DNA from: Trametes villosa
Taxonomy: Eukaryota; Basidiomycota; Agaricomycetes; Polyporales; Polyporaceae
Assembly: GCA_002964805.2 (NCBI GenBank)
Contig: PUDQ02000001.1
Coordinates: 5,976,001-6,040,000, forward strand
Direction: 5' to 3'
DNA length: 64,000 nucleotides
How positions within the stretch are numbered: the stretch's first letter is position 1; the number at the start of each line of letters is the position of its first letter. This document shows, piece after piece, positions 36,376-45,346 of the stretch. The position numbers and the translations under genes are program-made. The notes under the pieces were generated by a model. It was not told the origin of the DNA. It ran no database searches and saw only the letters and a list, made by a program, of their open reading frames with translations.

Positions 36376-36834
36376 AGGGGCCTGAGGCCTGAGTGCTAGC
36401 TAGTGGTTCGGAGTGGTGAGGACCGTGGCTGCTACTCGCAAGTCTTGTGGTCGGTTCGAAAAAGCTGCACACTCTGCAGATTCAGGGATTCGAGCCGCAA
36501 GGGTGTTTCTTGCTTGTCTACCAATGAACATCTAAAACAGCGTACGTAGAGCGTGAATGAAGAGCCTGAGTACGTCGGGGTATGAGAGAAGGCGTCCGTT
36601 GAGTTGAAAGTATGAGCCAGACCAACGCAGGCGGATGATAATCGTAGAGCGCCCATTAATGCACGGCATTAGTCGGCTTACAGCGCGTTTACTACACCAC
36701 ATCTAGTACCCTCATAGTACCACTACAGAAGAATTCAATCGGCGTTAGAACTTTCCTTCAATCGGGGTTTCGTTGCGTTTTCGGTTCGACTACCATGTTC
36801 CTCCCTGTTCCTCCGCTTTCAACTGTCGACAGGC

Positions 36835-37053
36835 ATGCCCGCCGCGGGACTTCAATCGATAACTTTGACCTCCTGGACTCGAGCCGAGGTACCAACGATG
36901 GTCACGTATGCCGTTCACAACTGCGTGATGCATGCAAGACTGAGCCCCTACGAAGAGACCATCCTATGTGGCGACAAGGATGAGGTGTGCGTGCCACACG
37001 TATGCGCGCACTCGGGACTTCGAATTCAGCCTCAAAGCGTTTTGAATAGCTAA
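36835..37053 (+). CDS. possible small ORF of unit 4, paralogous to unit 3
   Basis: Open frame of 72 codons matching the unit-3 ORF: S-W-T-R-A-E-V-P-T, T-Y-A-V-H-N-C-V-M, P-Y-E-E-T-I-L-C-G-D-K-D-E. The matching segment keeps two Cys and one His. It is shorter at both ends than its partner. Possibly an exon fragment; no function can be assigned. Confidence 0.3.
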   Translation: MPAAGLQSITLTSWTRAEVPTMVTYAVHNCVMHARLSPYEETILCGDKDEVCVPHVCAHSGLRIQPQSVLNS

Positions 37054-37795
37054 CCTAGGGCAGTGCCAAGCAAGAGGGACCTGGACCCAGTGCTTGTTTT
37101 GAGCATACGCGCGCAATCTGGGTCGATTTCATGGAAACGTCGACTGGTTCTGTGGTAAGGCTATGTGTGCAGAATGATGTCCTTCAAGACATACATTGTC
37201 TAAGAGGCTCGCACCATCGTCGTGGTAGCATGATGGCTTTGTGCACCTTGGATGCCAAAGTCCTATGTCTTCGTGAGTACATCAATGCATAATGAACGTT
37301 CACGAAAACATTCTAATCCGCGTTTGTAGCGCCGGTGATCATCGTCTCTTGAAGGGCCATTGCCTGTATGAAAAGGGCCCCGTGCTCCCCGCAACTCAAG
37401 GAGCATAGTGGTGCTGATATATTTATATCGCCCACAGGATGTACACTGATGCACGGTCACAGCGAACGCAAACATCTAGTCCAGTCGGGACGAACGCCCG
37501 CCAACACAGCTGACCCGTCGACGGTCGAACGAGCTCGCCCACGAACTGGGCACAACGCATGTCGAGTAGCGGCACTTCTCTGGTTATATCGCCATGCGTC
37601 GTAGCGCGCAGCCAGCAGAGGACATTAGGCTCACTCGAGGCTGCGACGCGCAGGCGCGCGGCTGGTGCCCAGCAACGTGTCGTGGTGCGTATCGGAATCA
37701 CTCAACAGTACGTCCTGGTACCTGGAGAGCGATCCTGTAAGAGCTAACATACCTGGAAAACCCCTCTAGATCTCCCAACACCGCGGTCCTGGTGC

Positions 37796-37810
37796 AAGAG
37801 CCATGAGATG
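37796..37810 (+). promoter_or_regulatory. array upstream element, unit 4 (diverged)
   Basis: AAGAGCCATGAGATG at the homologous place, 210 bp before the copy-4 ATG. The flanks (GCGAATTGG ... CAGTCACAA, CGCGCCAAAACACAACCATCG-like) match units 2 and 3 better than the element itself. Confidence 0.35.
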
Positions 37811-38005
37811 TGACCGGGGCGGGGCGCGAATTGGGCCGTTCAGTCACAATGACTTAGCCGACACACGCGCCAAAACACAACCATCGCCCTTCAACCGCGC
37901 TTAACCACAACCATTCCCGCTCACCACGCCGCGCCGCCTCCCTCCTCCATTACCTCGCCTACTGATCCCCTTTCCCATACCACACTACCTAGTCGCTACC
38001 ACACC

Positions 38006-38617
38006 ATGTCCGCACCACAAATTCCATCCATCTGGACGGCAAGGGCCACGCAGCCCATCGCCGCGCGCGCTGTGGACCTGGGCCGTCCCGCGAATGGGGC
38101 CTCATTCCCCACTTACGCATACTCAGCAGACATGCAACTCAACAGCCCAGGCTGCCCGAACACGGAGCAACAGGCTCAATCCCAGGCGCGGCCCGAGGTC
38201 GACATCGATACGGTAGCGTCTTCGGCAGCTATCCCTCCAGGAGCTCAGGGCCTCGTGCATGCCAATCCCGCCGTCTACGCGGAACCACTTCCCCTCCTCC
38301 CCTTCCCCTACCACTGCATGCGCTGCCACGCATGGTACTCCCCGCAGGACAACGGTCCCCAAGCATGCTCCGTCGCTCACCCCGTCGCACCTCTCGCAAC
38401 GCGCATCGCCGGACGTAAGGCGATGTACCAGGGGCTCTACTACCCCTGCTGCGGCCTCCACCAGGTGGTAGTTCCAGGCCTCCCGTGGTCTCCGAGCACG
38501 TCATGTCCCGCCGTCCCCCACGTCCCAATCCCAATTCCCCGCGGCGACCCCTTCGACCAGCTCCCGCCCGCAGGTTGCCAGGCCGCCGGATGTTTCGCCC
38601 ATCCTGCGCCCGCTTGA
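38006..38617 (+). CDS. Cys/His-rich tandem family, copy 4 (uncharacterised)
   Basis: Intronless ORF of 203 residues starting MSAPQIPSIWTARATQPIAA. The N-terminal half is Ala/Gln/Pro-rich (PNTEQQAQSQARPEVDID). The conserved core is Y-H-C-M-R-C-H-A-W-Y-S-P-Q-D-N-G, Q-A-C-S-V-A-H-P, T-R-I-A-G-R-K-A-M-Y, Y-Y-P-C-C-G-L-H-Q-V-V-V-P-G, then C-Q-A-A-G-C-F near the end. Coding preservation against copy 3 (substitutions mostly conservative, frame kept over the full length) argues that it is a real gene. Nothing shows where it acts. The broken copy 5 starts only about 110 bp downstream. Confidence 0.7.
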   Translation: MSAPQIPSIWTARATQPIAARAVDLGRPANGASFPTYAYSADMQLNSPGCPNTEQQAQSQARPEVDIDTVASSAAIPPGAQGLVHANPAVYAEPLPLLPFPYHCMRCHAWYSPQDNGPQACSVAHPVAPLATRIAGRKAMYQGLYYPCCGLHQVVVPGLPWSPSTSCPAVPHVPIPIPRGDPFDQLPPAGCQAAGCFAHPAPA

Positions 38618-38726
38618 AGGCCCGGCACTGGACGTCGACGCGGTCTAGCCAGGGCTTGATACTCCCCGCATCCCTCCTCGCACCACCCGCAATCTCCAAG
38701 CCGCGCTCCCGGAACCACTCGCGTCG

Positions 38727-38738
38727 TCGTGGCTAAAC
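38727..38738 (+). promoter_or_regulatory. array 3' element after copy 4
   Basis: TCGTGGCTAAAC (one mismatch) starts 110 bp after the last base of the stop codon and is followed by CGCCGTC. Confidence 0.4.
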
Positions 38739-39285
38739 CGCCGTCAGCGCTCGTCTCCACCAGCAGCGAGCCCGCCGCTGCGAGCCATGCACGGCGCCCA
38801 GTAGGATGCACAGGCCGCTCGGCCGAGCGTTCTTGCGACTCTCCAGACTGCTCGAACATGGAGCAGCGAGCCCCATTCGCGTCCTCGGCATCCACCACCG
38901 CCTCGACATCACTCAACTCGTACGAAGACCCCGCGCACGCCAAATCCGCCATCTTCGCAGAATCCATACCCCCCCCGTGCACTGCAGCCGATGCCACGCC
39001 TGATACTCCCCGGAGCACAACGGTCCACAGGCGTGTTCGATCGCCCACCCCGTGGCACCTCTCGCAACGCGCATCGCCGGGCACAAGGCAGCTTACCCCG
39101 GCATCTACTACCCCTGCTGTGGGCTCCACCAGCTCACGGTCCCCGGCCTTCCTTGGGCCCCGAGCACGTCGTATCCGGCGACCCCACATATGCCCGTCCC
39201 ACCTGCCAGCGGCGATCCCTTGGAGGAGTTCCCTCTCGAAGGGTGCGAGGCCGTCGGGTGCTTCGCTCAGCCCGCTACGGTTTGA
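38729..39285 (+). pseudogene. Cys/His-rich tandem family, copy 5 (frameshift plus nonsense)
   Basis: The 5' part reads DSPDCSNMEQRAPF ... DPAHAKSAIFAESIPP in one frame, matching copy 4 (NTEQQAQ ... VHANPAVYAEPLPL). At a run of eight C (38969-38976) the homologous frame shifts. It then continues V-H-C-S-R-C-H-A and meets TGA at 39001-39003 exactly where the other copies have the TGG of C-H-A-W-Y. Downstream the family core is intact (Y-S-P-E-H-N-G-P-Q-A-C-S-I-A-H-P, Y-Y-P-C-C-G-L-H-Q, C-E-A-V-G-C-F), to the stop at 39285. A GTG-initiated ORF from 39052 would lack the first Cys pair. Two independent lesions in a well-preserved sequence suggest recent death. Confidence 0.75.
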
Positions 39286-39400
39286 AAGCCCGCCCACTGG
39301 ACTTCGACGCTGTCGTGCCTCTTCACCACCTCCACGCCGCACTGCACTGTCCAGAGTCTCCAGGCCCTGCCGCCCTCGGATTCCCTCGCGCGACGCGTCC

Positions 39401-39412
39401 TTGTGGCTAAAC
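39401..39412 (+). promoter_or_regulatory. array 3' element after copy 5
   Basis: TTGTGGCTAAAC starts 116 bp after the last base of the stop codon, conserved even though the gene is broken. Confidence 0.4.
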
Positions 39413-39877
39413 GGCTATGGGAGGTTGTGCTCCCTAGCGCCATCGGGCCGCGCGAGTAGGCCTCTATACTTTACGACTGGGTTTTCACGATAGGTTTCGA
39501 TGGACCCCTGTATGATATATTGCTCTCTCCCACCTCTCGCCCTCTCCCTGTTGTACGAACAGTGTTGTAAATTGTACCGCTCTGCGCTGGGTATCACACT
39601 TGTATAAACAGATTGTACAAGCTCTGCGCTATGCCCCCGCCTGAAAACCCAAGCCTAAAACGATAGCCATATCGGTAGAACACGGGCGAAGACGGGCAGG
39701 ACTGGAGCATCGAGCCCCTTCGTGGTCACCATACGGCCCGCTCGTTAAGGGGGCTTGAGCGCCTGAGCCCTCTGTGCACACGATACAACTAGGTTCGGAG
39801 ATATAGCATTTGTATTGACAGTCTCTAACGCACACTGGTATACGCGGGGCCCTAAGCCTACGCCTACTATAACGTGC

Positions 39878-40391
39878 CAGAGAAAGCGGTGACCTGCAGG
39901 CCGACGTGCAGTAGCCGCGTGGTGGACATGGCAGGCGATGACTGAGCCACAACGCTGCCCCGATCGCGACTACGACGATCGCCGCACCGCCTGATCCGCC
40001 TCGCAGCTCGCTCCTCCTCCGCCACATGTCCGTCGCCCCGTCCCTCCAACGTTCATTAACGCTACTGCGCCTCTACACCGCACCCGCTGCGTGCGTCGCG
40101 CCGGGCCCGGTGCGAGCGGCGCGCGGACAGCATCCCTCGAAGACCCCAGCGCATTAGAAGGCGCGAAGGTGCGACGGCGTTCATTACACCGCGAAGCGCA
40201 GCCTTCGCGTTCTTCTCGCTCGTATCGCTCGTCGCCCCGGAGAAGGAGAAGAGCACCAGGCAGCACTCGGGGGTGGAGCCGCAGGCCTCGAGGCGTGCTA
40301 CGCCCGAGAAGCGCGAGGTCGTGCACCGTGCCGGGGCGAACGGGGCGAACGCTCGCGTAACGCCCTCGCACGCAGGTCTGACATAGGAGGG
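39878..40391. repeat. 0.5 kb repeat, right copy
   Basis: Partner of 35902-36375 in the same orientation, at the right border of the tandem array. It carries short insertions relative to the left copy (for example near 40010-40050 and 40250-40262). Confidence 0.75.
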
Positions 40392-41824
40392 AGACTAGCT
40401 AGCTTTAGGGTGGTGCGGAGGAACGTGGCGGCGCGCCGTGGGTCTGTGCTCGGAATACACAAGGGTCGCGTAGCGTGTAGGGAACAGTTGCAAGTCCCCG
40501 CCGTTTCAGGTCCTAGAAGGGCATCCCGCTCGTCGACTCGGGAACGCTCCACAACGACGCGAGGAGGACTGTGAGAGCGTCGGCATCGCTGTTCGGGAAA
40601 CGGCCTGCCCGCCGCCACTGGCGAGGGCCTTCTGTTCTGCTCCCCCAAGCCACCGAACTACGTCCTGCGATAAGCGACATACCCGTCAAATTCGGTGGCG
40701 TACGCACCTTTTCTCATCGGAGTTCTCGTAACCCGTGGACGTCGCCGTCAAATTCGGCGCAGCACAGACAAGCTATCCGCGATCGGAAATGACATGCTTA
40801 CTGCGCAGAGTCTCAGTGACTTGCCCCTCCGCCGTCCACCGCGGGCTTTGCGGACTGGGGTGCAATAGCCTGTAGGCGGGGGTGATCCGCGTTGGGATGC
40901 GGCATTTGCATTTGCATCCATCTTCGGGTTTTGCACATCAGGCCGTGAGACCGCACCTGTTCTCTTCGGGGCCCTCTCACAGCGCCCCAGGTCCAGCAAA
41001 ATTGCTCTTCGGAGCGGTGTTCACTGTTGAATTCGCGTACGCGAGGGGGCACTGCGCTTCCATTTGCCTCGCCCAGCAGGAGCGTCGCGGATCGTTGCAG
41101 TGCGCAAGGGCCAAGGCTCTGCAGCCCGGCCTCTATACCTCGCGTCAGTGCCTTGGTGCCTGAGGAATTGTGGATGCATGAGACAAAACGCCGGCGGTCG
41201 CCGGTTATCAGGCTGATTTTGTTTCGCTCGTGATGAGGGCCTCGTGCAGCACAGGTGGGCGAGGGAAAAGTCACAGTGTGAATTGAAGCGGTGTGCGCCG
41301 AGTGCCGCCGGGGACGTCTGCTCGGACGCGGGCGCTGCAGTTGGGCCAAGAATAGCGTTGATATCTTCGAAGTAGAAGACGGCTGGCAGGTGCAGCGAAC
41401 AGACGGACAGCCAACATGCAGACGCGGGATGTACGGAGGAGAGAAGGAGGTGGAGGTGAGACGAGAGTGATCGTCCGGGTGGGATGGATCAAGACCGCGG
41501 CGGCGGAAGGGGATGATCGATGAGAGGAGAGACGGAGGGACGATCGGGGCAGACAGGCGCCCATGGCTGCAGCGCGGGGATGGGCGTCTGAGGGTGTGAG
41601 GTGCATCAAAGCTTGCGTCTCGATAGAAGCAGAAGCCCTCCTGACGCGGACAGGGACGAGGGAGCAGAGAGCCGGTCGTGTCGGAGCCAGGGCGGGGATC
41701 CAGCCAGATCCGAGCAGGGTTATAACACGCCCACCGGGCAGAAGCACCCCCTACTCTTCCCCCGAGCATCTCTCCCGGCCCTGCTTGCCTTAACTGACAA
41801 GCCGCCCCCCGCCGCCCTCGCCCA
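40392..41824. other. intergenic region, permease promoter
   Basis: 1.4 kb between the array and the permease. A 379-codon leftward frame (40813-41952) overlaps the permease start and has Ser/Arg/Pro composition typical of an antisense shadow. Nothing else was supported. CCCGCCG-rich sequence precedes the ATG. Confidence 0.45.
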
Positions 41825-44396
41825 ATGGAGTCCGACAGTTCTCTCGAGAAGCGCGGCAGCGCCAGCGTCGACGACGCCCCGCCCACAGACCGGAAGCGGC
41901 CCCATCTCGCGACCCAGGACGTCGATGTCGCCGCGGAGCTCACCGCCGGCACGGACTTCGTCCTCGACCCCGAGGAGGCCGCGCGCGTGAGGTGCGTCTG
42001 TCGCGCGCCCTGCCACGCTTACCCAGAGTGACTGATCGCGGTCCGCGCGCAGGAGGAAGATTGACTGGCATCTCATGCCGCTCATGTGCAGTGAGTGCTT
42101 CCCGTCTGCGCGATGCGACCCCGGTGGCGCGTGCTAACGACCCCTCCGCAGTTCTCTACATGTTCGTCCTTCCCGAGCGCGGCCGTGCAATGTGTCATGA
42201 GCTCACCAATCGCGCGCGTGCAGGATGCAGTTCGCCGACAAAACCACTCTCGGCCAATCCGCCGTCTTGGGCCTGCTGTGCGTGCCTCAGCGCTGTCCCT
42301 GAGCTTCGCGCGTGCCGGACCTTCGAATCTAACTTTGCTCTCCGGCACGTACAGCACCGGCCCCAACCACCGTCTAAACCAGGCGCAATTCAACTGGCTC
42401 GGCACGGTCTTCTACCTCTTCTTCCTCGCCTTCGAGTGGCCGCAAAACCTCGCGCTCCAGTACCTCCCCGTCGGAAAATGGATGAGGTCAGTCCACCCTC
42501 GCCTGCGCACCCCCCGCGCACGTCTGGATCCGCGAGCGCTGACGCGAACGCGCTGTACAGTTTCAACATCTTCATCTGGTCGATCGCCCTCCTCTGCCAC
42601 GCCGCGGCGAAGACGTTCGGCGAGTTCTTCGTGTGCCGCCTCTTCCTGGGGATTTGCGAGGGCGCGATCACGCCCGGGTTCATGATCGTCACCTCCATGT
42701 TCTACACCCGTCAAGAGCAGACCCAGCGCGTCGGCTACTGGTGTACGCGCCCCTCTCTCTCCTCTCGCGCTTTAACTCGTTCTCGTGAGCGCGCGCTGAC
42801 CGCTTGTGCGTTTGCAGTCCTGATGAACGGCGCGGCCATCATCCTGCTGGGCCTGGTCGCGTACGGCACGCTCCACATCCATTCCAGCGTCCTCGAGGCG
42901 TGGCAGTGGTGAGTCCTAGTGACAGTGCCACCTGGCATGCCGTGGCGCGAATCGCTGACAGCTGTGGCCCGCCACGACAGGCTCATGATCATCACCGGCA
43001 TCATCACCTTCGTCGTCGCCATCCTCTTCTGGTGCGTCGCTTTCCCTCGGCCTAGGTGGCGGCGGGGCGCTCATGCGTTGTGCGGCGGGCAGGTTCTTCT
43101 TCCCCGACTCGCCCGCGACGGCGTGGTTCCTCACGCCCGAGGAGCGCGTCATCGCGATCGAGCGCATCAAGGTCAACCAGGCCGGCGTCGAGAACAAGCA
43201 CTTCAAGAAGGACCAGTACGTCCGCCCCTGGTGCTATGAATACCCTCGCTACCCGGGACTGACTGAACCTTGGCTAGGTTCATCGAGTGCCTGAGGGACC
43301 CGAAGACGTGGCTCTTCTTCTTCTTTGCTGCCATCTCGTGAGTCCCCTTTCCCGTTTCCCTTCTCGCGCCACCGCAGAGGGCAGAGTGCTGATGGATCAT
43401 GCATCACGTCCCGGATGCAGAAACGTCACGAACTCGGTATGTCGTCCTTGAGTCAATGAATCGATGTGCGGGCGGCCGAGGCTGACAGACGGGGTAGCTC
43501 AGCAACCAGCGCCAGCTCATCGTCGCCGGGTTCGGGTTCAACTCGCTGCAGACGACGCTCCTCGGCTGCGTCGACGGTGTCGTCGAGAGTGCGTCCTCTC
43601 CCTCTTTTCCTGCTCGGGTGAAATGGCGGAGGGCTGACGGCCGTGCAGTCATCGTGATCTTCTGCACGGTCACGTCCGCGACGTACTGGAAGAACGGGCG
43701 CGCGTACTCGGGCGTGCTCGCGTACTGCGTCGCCATCCTCGGCTCGATCCTCGTCAACACGCTCCCGTCGAGCAATAGGGTCGGGCTCCTGTTCTCGTAC
43801 TGGATCTCAAGTGAGTCCCCTTCGACCTCTTTCAACAGAAGGGTGCATACTGATGGTACGGAACGCTAGTCACCTCCATCGCGCCCTTCGTGGTCATGCT
43901 CGCCTGGGTGGGCTCGACCACCGCCGGCCACACAAAACGTACGTCCCCCCCTCTCTCTCTCAAACTGAATCTAACCCCCTCCGCGCCACAGGCCTCACCA
44001 CGAACGCGATCGTCATGATCGGGTACGCAGTCGGCAACGCCGCCGGGCCGCAGTACTGGGAGAAGCGCTACCAGCCGCGCAACCACGTCCCCTGGCTCAT
44101 CCTCTCCATCTGCTGGGCCGTCTCCGCGCTGCTCCTGCTCGCGACGCGCGCGTACCTCGCGTGGGAGAACGCGCGCCGCGCGAAGGAGGCGCCGGATGGC
44201 CGGTACGACGACGTGTATGTGACGGAGAAGAGGGCGGACGGGACGGTCGTGGATAAGAAGGTCGATAAGGTGCGTGTTTTGTGGTTGTGGTGCGAGGGGG
44301 TGGGGGAAGGGATGGGTGCTGATGGTGGATGATACTGTGCAGGCGTTCCTGGACCTGACGGACATGCAAAACCGCGACTACCGCTACGTCCTCTGA
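41825..44396 (+). CDS. MFS permease, Dal5/allantoate (anion:cation symporter) family
   Basis: Plasma-membrane symporter for small organic acids (family substrates include allantoate, nicotinate and pantothenate; substrate here unknown). Sixteen exons reconstruct in phase to 525 residues: 41825-41991, 42053-42090, 42152-42161, 42224-42277, 42355-42486, 42561-42742, 42818-42908, 42981-43031, 43093-43215, 43278-43337, 43421-43436, 43498-43588, 43649-43810, 43870-43938, 43992-44269 and 44343-44396. Family marks: RRKIDWHLMPLM at the start of helix 1, MQFADKTTLGQSAVLGL, RLNQAQFNWLGTVFYL, EWPQNLALQYLPVGKWM, ICEGAITPGFMIVTSMFY, and FFPDSPATAWFLTPEER in the central loop. The later helices end near GPQYWEKRYQPRN. 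About 12 membrane segments are visible. Exons 3 (10 nt) and 11 (16 nt) are micro-exons, forced by reading phase. Confidence 0.93.
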
Positions 44397-44731
44397 GCGG
44401 TCACCACGCCCCGCCTTCTTGCCTTCACGACCCTTCCGCAAACGACACCACACGCCGCCGCCCACCGCGCGCACTTGTATTCACGAACGGACGGCTTGGG
44501 CCCGCGCCCCGCGATACCACCAGGACGAGAGCGCGCCCCGTGCGCGCGCATGTAGTTAACGTTATTGACCGTGTATCATACCCAGGCTGCTGCCTAATTG
44601 GAATTGGGGACTCTTGGATGGAATCATGCTGCTCGTGGGCTCGTTGTGTGTCCCCTGGCTCGATAGGTCCGTGCTATCATGGTGAGTACTGGTACTGTAT
44701 GCCTGCGTATGTTCATCTCAAGCTGCCGGTG

Positions 44732-44766
44732 CGCCCAGCGCCCAGCGCCCAGCGCCCTGCGCCCTG
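44732..44766 (+). repeat. 7-bp minisatellite
   Basis: Five tandem CGCCCAG/CGCCCTG units in the gap between the permease and the secreted-protein gene. The rest of that gap (44397-45346) holds no gene I can support. Confidence 0.7.
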
Positions 44767-45346
44767 GCTTCCTCGATGGTCAGAGTGTGTCCTGAATGCG
44801 TTCTGGTAAAGCGTACATGCATTCGCAGAGCCTGTGCGGATGGATTGGCTGGTAAGGCAATACGCTTCTGAGAACATTCGCGCCGAGGACACACCCGAGG
44901 CCGGCGCAGAATGGGTATCGAACTATTAGACGGCGAGCACATACACACCACTAGCGGTTTCATGAGAGGTCAGTACCTGACAATGCTACGTGTCGTGGAT
45001 CCCCGGAGTAAATCTAGGCCCGTTTGCTTGTAAGGACAGCCTGAGGATGTTTATTATATTGGCTTAGGGACGAACAGGCTGGATGGTATATAGACGGAGA
45101 GAGAGGCTACGGACCGGACCATTCTATGTGTACCATCGCGCCCGCGCCCGCGCCTACCGCTGATGAATTTACACCCGTCGCTCCCTTGCACTATTCAACC
45201 TCCCAGCTGTTCTCCGTGAATAAACCCCGGCGACCCCCATGTCTAGGATAATAGCCTCCGACAGCATATAGCATGCCATCCGGGAATCCAGTTCAGCAAG
45301 AACCACTCACCACCTCTTCTACACATCCACTCCACTCCTTACCACG

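Larger units (their letters stand above)
33245..36689 (+). repeat. tandem segment, unit 3
   Basis: It is readily alignable by eye with unit 4: CTCATAGTACC(G/A)CTACAGA near 33273 and 36714, GGGGTTTCG(A/T)TGC near 33324 and 36764, and ACTACCATGTTCC at 33350 and 36789. Also shared are GAGCCGAGGTACCAACGA-type sequence, CACAACTGCGTGATG, CAATC(G/T)GG(C/G)TCGATTTCATGGA near 33659 and 37110, and ATTCTAA ... TTTGTAGCG. It carries a Cys/His gene at 34647 and one of the two 0.5 kb repeats at its right end. Confidence 0.7.
36690..40400 (+). repeat. tandem segment, unit 4 (contains two gene copies)
   Basis: It matches unit 3 along its whole length but holds an extra, broken gene copy (38729-39285) directly after the intact one at 38006. 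Its right end again carries the 0.5 kb repeat. The extra copy explains why the two 0.5 kb repeats are about 4.0 kb apart while unit starts are about 3.4 kb apart. Confidence 0.65.

Noticed and set aside
39052..39285. Separate small gene from a GTG start
   Set aside because: It is the 3' part of copy 5 after the nonsense codon; nuclear fungal genes rarely use GTG starts, and the first Cys pair would be missing.
35880..40371. Paired minus-strand ORFs in the 0.5 kb repeats as a gene family
   Set aside because: The frames differ in length and drift out of register after indels between the copies, so the similarity is at DNA level only.
40813..41952. 379-codon minus-strand ORF
   Set aside because: It overlaps the permease start codon, is Ser/Arg/Pro-rich, and has no domain or splice context; a GC-rich antisense shadow.
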